A DNA stretch of 64,000 bases from RUG705 sp934101175 (lineage in GTDB: Bacteria; Bacillota_I; Bacilli_A; RF39; UBA660), in NCBI GenBank assembly GCA_934101175.1, contig CAKOQC010000005.1, forward strand, positions 1 to 64,000, given 5' to 3'. A model generated the notes under the pieces. The model had not been told where the DNA came from and searched no databases. It saw nothing but the letters and a program-made list of their open reading frames with translations. Within the stretch, counting starts at the first letter, position 1, and each line of letters begins with the position of its first letter. Positions 60,434 through 64,000 of the stretch are shown one piece after another. The position numbers and the translations under genes are program-made.

Positions 60434-61194
60434 AGAATCATCATGACAGCGAATCCAATAATAGTAAAGAAAGCCATTAGTTCTTTCTTTTTATTAGTTT
60501 GACTTTCAGGAATTAGTTCAGATACAATGACATAGATCATGGCTCCGGCAGCAAATGATAAGAAGAATGGTAAGAAAATTTGCATTTTTACTACTAAGAA
60601 GGCTCCAATTACTCCGAAGATAGGTTCTACGATAGCGGATAATTGTCCATAGAAGAAAGCCTTTTTACGTGATAAGCCTTCTCTTAGGAGGGGAATAGAA
60701 ACAGCGGACCCTTCAGGAAAGTTTTGGAGACCGATACCAATAGCTAGCATTATAGCGGAGATGGTAGTGGCTCCAGTTAAACCATAATAAGTAGCTCCGA
60801 AAGCAATACCTACAGCAAGGCCTTCAGGGATATTATGAATAGTAATTGAAGAGATAAGCATTAAGATACGCTTATTTTTTTTATCAAGTAATTTAGAGAA
60901 GATTTTATCTGCTAAAAATAATAAAATACCTCCAGAGAGAAAACCAATAGTGACAGTTAGCCAAGGATTAATATTCAAATTAGTAGAGTGATCAATAGCA
61001 GGACCTAATAAAGAAAAATAAGAAGCAGCGGTCATAACTCCGGCAGCAAAACCTAGCATAGCATCCATAACATTTTTACTAATCTTTTTAAAAAAGAAAA
61101 CAATACTAGCTCCTAGAGCAGTAATACTATAAGTGAAAAGAGTAGCTATTAGAGCTTGATAAACATAATTAAGATTTAAAAACCAATTAAACAT
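60415..61194 (-). CDS. ZIP family metal transporter
   Basis: 259 aa. The ATG at 61194 (minus strand) follows GAGGTG; an ATG at 61206 overlaps that site. About eight membrane helices. The metal-binding helix has 'TIHNIPEGLAVGIAFG' (H-N-x-P-E-G, about 118-133) and the next one 'NFPEGSAVSIPL', the ZIP pair. It probably imports zinc, iron or manganese. It is the sole minus-strand gene, facing the PH-like gene across a 113-bp gap. Confidence 0.9.
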   Translation of the reverse strand: MFNWFLNLNYVYQALIATLFTYSITALGASIVFFFKKISKNVMDAMLGFAAGVMTAASYFSLLGPAIDHSTNLNINPWLTVTIGFLSGGILLFLADKIFSKLLDKKNKRILMLISSITIHNIPEGLAVGIAFGATYYGLTGATTISAIMLAIGIGLQNFPEGSAVSIPLLREGLSRKKAFFYGQLSAIVEPIFGVIGAFLVVKMQIFLPFFLSFAAGAMIYVIVSELIPESQTNKKKELMAFFTIIGFAVMMILDVALG

Positions 61195-61253
61195 AAAACA
61201 CCTCATTAATAGTGTATGAAAATGATAATATTTGGTTATGGTATATGACTATA

Positions 61254-61282
61254 TTGAAATATAAAATATTTTATGATATAGT
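61254..61282 (+). promoter_or_regulatory. Predicted promoter of the PH-like gene
   Basis: TTGAAA at 61254-61259, 17 bp, TATAGT at 61277-61282 with TG extension. Confidence 0.55.
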
Positions 61283-61307
61283 GAGTATAAGAAGTATTGG
61301 AGGGAAT

Positions 61308-61775
61308 ATGAGTAATTATAAATTAGATAATAAAGAAGTAATATTATATGAAGGAAAAGGCTACTATGAAGAAATAAAGAAAGATATTCAGTTAGTATTA
61401 ACTAATAAAAAGATAGTTATAGAAAGAGTGGGAGGATTATTTAAGAAAGAATTAAAATTAGTAGGAATAATACCACTAGAAGATATTAAAATATATAGAG
61501 ATAAAATACAAGTAAAAAGACAAGATAATACAGTAATGATACAAACTATTGATAAGAATATATCTATATTATTTGATAAAGATAAGAATGCTCGTGAATT
61601 AGAAAGAGAGATTATTAATGCAAAGAGTGGTACTACTTCATTAGATAGAAATAAGAGTAGATTTAAGAAAGTAGTTAATTTTGTTAAAGATAATAAAGAA
61701 GTAGTATCAGTATTAGCTTCAGTAGTATTGGCTTTTGCTAGTAGAAATAGTGATAATGATATGGGGAAGAAATAG
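61308..61775 (+). CDS. PH-like domain protein of unknown function
   Basis: 155 aa from the ATG at 61308 (TGGAGGG before it; the earlier frame from 61212 has no site). Residues about 12-95 look like a bacterial PH/GRAM-type domain ('LVLTNKKIVIE', 'VGIIPLEDIKIY'). Residues about 125-150 contain a weakly hydrophobic helix. Role unknown. Its TAG stop overlaps the GTG of the Nudix gene. Confidence 0.6.
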   Translation: MSNYKLDNKEVILYEGKGYYEEIKKDIQLVLTNKKIVIERVGGLFKKELKLVGIIPLEDIKIYRDKIQVKRQDNTVMIQTIDKNISILFDKDKNARELEREIINAKSGTTSLDRNKSRFKKVVNFVKDNKEVVSVLASVVLAFASRNSDNDMGKK

Positions 61776-62392
61776 TGGAGAAAGAAAGATGGTTAGATTT
61801 AGCTATAGAGATACAATCAATAGCACAAGCAGGATTGGCATATACGGATAATGTTTATGATAAAGAAAGATATGAGAGATTAAGAGATATTTCCGTAGAG
61901 ATGATAGGTTTAAAAACAGAGCTAGAATTTAATAAAATAAAAGATTTATTTTGTAATGAAGAGGGATATCAAACTCCAAAGATAGATACAAGAGCAGTTA
62001 TATTTAAAGATAATAAAATACTATTAGTACATGAAAATAATGATACTTGGGCATTACCAGGAGGATGGTGTGATGTTTTAGAATCAGTAGGTAGTAATAC
62101 TATTAAAGAAGCGTATGAAGAGACAGGACTTGAAGTAATACCTAAAAAAGTAATAGCTATTCAAGATAGAAATAAACATAATACACCAGTATATGCTTAT
62201 GGAATATGTAAAATATTTATAGAGTGTCAAGTAGTTAAAGGAATGTTTAAAGAAAATATAGAAACATTAGGAATAGATTATTTTGATTTAGATGAATTAC
62301 CTAAGTTAGCTATAGAGAAAACTAGTAAAGAGCAAATAGAAATGTGCTTTAAAGCTAAAGATAATGATAATTGGATAGTAGAATTTGATTAA
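61775..62392 (+). CDS. Nudix hydrolase with N-terminal helical domain
   Basis: 205 aa with GTG start at 61775, overlapping the TAG of the previous gene. Residues 1-65 are the Nudix-associated N-terminal domain ('RWLDLAIEIQSIAQAGLAYT' region), and the box at about 95-117 reads 'GGWCDVLESVG' then 'KEAYEETG', with Lys for the usual Arg. This arrangement is found in ADP-ribose- or CDP-choline-type pyrophosphatases of Firmicutes. The ribosome site is GGGGAAG inside the previous gene. Confidence 0.85.
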   Translation: MEKERWLDLAIEIQSIAQAGLAYTDNVYDKERYERLRDISVEMIGLKTELEFNKIKDLFCNEEGYQTPKIDTRAVIFKDNKILLVHENNDTWALPGGWCDVLESVGSNTIKEAYEETGLEVIPKKVIAIQDRNKHNTPVYAYGICKIFIECQVVKGMFKENIETLGIDYFDLDELPKLAIEKTSKEQIEMCFKAKDNDNWIVEFD

Positions 62393-62405
62393 GTAAGGAG
62401 ATATC

Positions 62406-62848
62406 ACGAAAAAGATTAGTTTATTAATAATTATAGTTATGATGATAATGATAGGAGGATGCTCTAATAGTAAATTAAAAGATATACCTAAAGGATATAT
62501 TAAAAGTGAAGAACATTTTGATAAAGAAGAAATGTAAGACTATAGTGATTATGCTAAATATATATATGATAATGAAGAAGTAATTACTAATAATAAAGAA
62601 TATAAAGAAATTACTATAGATGATATAGATAATGTAGTAGGTTATTTTGATGACTTCTATGGAGTAATTAAATTAGAAGGAATATATGATTTTGATACTA
62701 GTATTATAACTCAAGGGATTATGTTAGAATAAAAACTAAAGAGGGAGAGAAAATAGGTGATTCAGTATATGGAAAGTATGATAATTATTCAGTATATTTC
62801 TTTGATAAAGAGAGTTTAATTTTATATTATATACATAATAATATATAA
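62406..62848 (+). pseudogene. Decayed lipoprotein gene
   Basis: AAGGAG at 62396-62400 is followed by ACG instead of ATG at 62406. The frame then gives a lipoprotein signal with the lipobox 'MIGGC' (Cys 19), an in-frame TAA at 62535, a second open stretch to TAA 62730, and after a 1-base shift 'KTKEGEKIGDSVYGKYD' to the end at 62848. Start-codon loss, a nonsense codon and a -1 frameshift, all in one gene, with the reading frame still recognisable: recent decay. Confidence 0.8.
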
Positions 62849-62871
62849 AATATAGATAGGTAGTGATAAAG

Positions 62872-63630
62872 ATGATAGAGAGATATTCTAAAGAAAAAGT
62901 AGCAATAATTAATCCAAGTGATTTTGTTAAGAAGATAGATGGTATGCCAGAAATAGGGATCGCATGCTATTCACATGTTTTATTTAATGAAATAGTTACA
63001 AAATATCATGGAGAAGAAATTGGCTCTTTAAATTATACAGATATGCTAAAAAAAATTTACAAAATATCATATAACAATAAACAATATGCTATATTTATGA
63101 TGAGTGTAGGCGCTCCAGCTGCTGCTACTTGCATTGAAGATATTCATGCTATGGGCTGCAACAAATTTATTGTTTTTGGTAATTGTGGTGTTCTTGATAA
63201 AAATATAGAGGATTTAGCTATAATTATTCCGACTAATGCTATTAGAGATGAGGGGCTAAGTTCTCATTATCTTGAATATAATAAAACAATTAAGCTTAAT
63301 GAAAAATATGGTTCTTTGTTAAAAGATATTTTAAATCAAAAAAACTATAGTTATATTGAGGGAACTACTTGGACAACAGATGCTTTTTATCGTGAAACTA
63401 AAGATAAAGTAGCTGATATGAAATCATTAGGAGCCATTTGCGTAGAGATGGAGGCAGCTGCATTACAAGCGGTATGTGATTTTAGAAATATTGATTTAAT
63501 AACTTTCTTTTATGCTGCTGATAATTTAGATAGCGATTATTGGGATAAAAGAAGCCTTTTAGGAAAAGAAAAAATAGATGATAAAATATTAGTGATGGAT
63601 TTAGCTCTTGAATTAGCAGATAGAATGTAA
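62872..63630 (+). CDS. Nucleoside phosphorylase (PNP/UDP family), paralogue
   Basis: 252 aa from the ATG at 62872 (AGGTAGTG upstream; GTG 62863 possible). It has 'FGNCGVLD', 'TTDAFYRET' and 'VEMEAAA', as in the gene at 23644, with 'DSDYWDKRSL' at the end of both. Same family and probably a similar substrate. It is followed by a terminator. Confidence 0.85.
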   Translation: MIERYSKEKVAIINPSDFVKKIDGMPEIGIACYSHVLFNEIVTKYHGEEIGSLNYTDMLKKIYKISYNNKQYAIFMMSVGAPAAATCIEDIHAMGCNKFIVFGNCGVLDKNIEDLAIIIPTNAIRDEGLSSHYLEYNKTIKLNEKYGSLLKDILNQKNYSYIEGTTWTTDAFYRETKDKVADMKSLGAICVEMEAAALQAVCDFRNIDLITFFYAADNLDSDYWDKRSLLGKEKIDDKILVMDLALELADRM

Positions 63631-63667
63631 GAGTAATTAATTAATATTTCCATAAGATTGATTATAT

Positions 63668-63700
63668 GCGATAATATGAATAGTATTGTCGCTTTTATTT
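63668..63700 (+). terminator. Rho-independent terminator
   Basis: GCGATAATAT (63668-63677) pairs with 63683-63692 over 10 bp with two G-T pairs, then TTTTATTT. Confidence 0.78.
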
Positions 63701-63708
63701 AGTTAATG

Positions 63709-63841
63709 AATGTTTTATATCAGATAAATAAGATTTAAATACTTTATGGTAATAATTCAAATACTATATATAGGGTAAATAAAATATAAATACTATATAT
63801 CTGGTAATAATCCAAATGTTTTACACCAGGTAAATAAAATT
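63709..63841. repeat. Imperfect tandem repeat, five units of 22-29 bp
   Basis: Units start at 63709, 63738, 63760, 63789 and 63815, each with AATACT or AATGTT, followed by TATAT-like bases and a GGTAAATAAAA or GGTAATAA core. Long units (29) and short units (22-26) alternate. It ends at the -35 of the ABC gene promoter. Confidence 0.6.
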
Positions 63842-63868
63842 GACAAATCATAAAAAATCTTATAAGAT
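63840..63868 (+). promoter_or_regulatory. Predicted promoter of the ABC transporter gene
   Basis: TTGACA at 63840-63845, 17 bp, TAAGAT at 63863-63868, the same -10 as rpsB. Confidence 0.65.
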
Positions 63869-63905
63869 TAAAATGCCTACGAACATATTTGGGATATGGA
63901 GAAAT

Positions 63906-64000
63906 ATGTTAAAATTAAAAAATATAAGTAAATACTACAAAGATGGTACTAAAAAAAGATTGGTTTTAGACAATATTAATCTTGATTTTAGATGTAAAGA
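63906..64000 (+). CDS. ABC transporter ATP-binding protein, partial (runs off the window)
   Basis: The ATG at 63906 follows GGAG. The first 31 residues, 'MLKLKNISKYYKDG' and 'VLDNINLDF', are the usual start of an ABC ATPase of the MacB/LolD type. The Walker A would lie just beyond the window end. Nothing more can be said. Confidence 0.7.
   Translation, partial: MLKLKNISKYYKDGTKKRLVLDNINLDFRCK

Noticed and set aside
63709..63841. Possible CRISPR array
   Set aside because: Units are imperfect, 22-29 bp, directly adjacent and without unique spacers; no cas gene is near.
1..64000. Insertion sequences, tRNA or rRNA genes
   Set aside because: No transposase motifs, no tRNA-like cloverleaf and no rRNA stretches were seen on either strand, although short tRNA genes could be missed by eye.

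Overview
The window is very AT-rich DNA from a low-GC Gram-positive bacterium. Markers are a PolC-type DNA polymerase III, scpA-scpB, T-box leaders on two tRNA synthetase genes, the YmfF/YmfH peptidase pair, a YunB-like sporulation protein and strong Shine-Dalgarno sequences. TGA is used as a stop (for example at 24954-24956 and 58471-58473), so the code is standard and not mycoplasmal. SipW-type signal proteins, prepilin-like proteins and a compact Tad locus suggest an uncultured gut-type Bacilli lineage (RF39/Erysipelotrichia-like); that placement is inference. Almost every gene lies on the + strand; the ZIP transporter at 60.4-61.2 kb is the only clear minus-strand gene.

Layout. 0.1-5.5 kb: a stand-alone MutS-domain-I-like protein, a membrane-anchored polysaccharide deacetylase, a prepilin-like protein and three surface proteins with SipW-type signals. 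5.5-15 kb: DNA repair and chromosome genes (polA, mutM, scpA, scpB), a pyrimidine-nucleoside phosphorylase and several unknowns, including a repeat protein. 15.1-26.6 kb: an accessory-looking run of small enzymes: Nudix hydrolases, Ham1-like pyrophosphatases, GNAT acetyltransferases (two fused to other domains), two S51-like proteins, a nucleoside phosphorylase, and a phosphoribosyltransferase-NADAR pair that has replaced the end of an SGNH hydrolase gene. 26.7-28.6 kb: an ABC-F gene behind a complete leader-peptide attenuator. 29-33.7 kb: polC. 33.8-35.5 kb: two more SipW-type proteins. 35.6-48.8 kb: aspS (odd mini T-box), a ClpX-like ATPase, a TtcA-like protein, radC, deoD, ymfF/ymfH, rpsB-tsf and thrS (canonical T-box). 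48.9-58.5 kb: cell surface genes: a prepilin with an InlB-type repeat, a cohesin/dockerin protein and the Tad-type secretion operon. 58.8-64 kb: a YebC-family regulator, a YunB-like protein, the ZIP transporter, a Nudix hydrolase, a lipoprotein pseudogene, a second nucleoside phosphorylase, a tandem repeat and the start of an ABC transporter gene.

How it fits together. Four SipW-type genes share a TTGCnn-17-TATCAT promoter; in two of them the -35 lies inside the terminator of the gene before. Together with the two prepilins and the Tad genes this looks like a surface-fibre and pilus programme. The strongest candidates for new biology are the attenuator in front of the ABC-F gene, the very short aspS T-box with its GAC specifier in an apical loop, and the PRTase-NADAR module. 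No rRNA, tRNA, CRISPR array or intact insertion sequence was seen.
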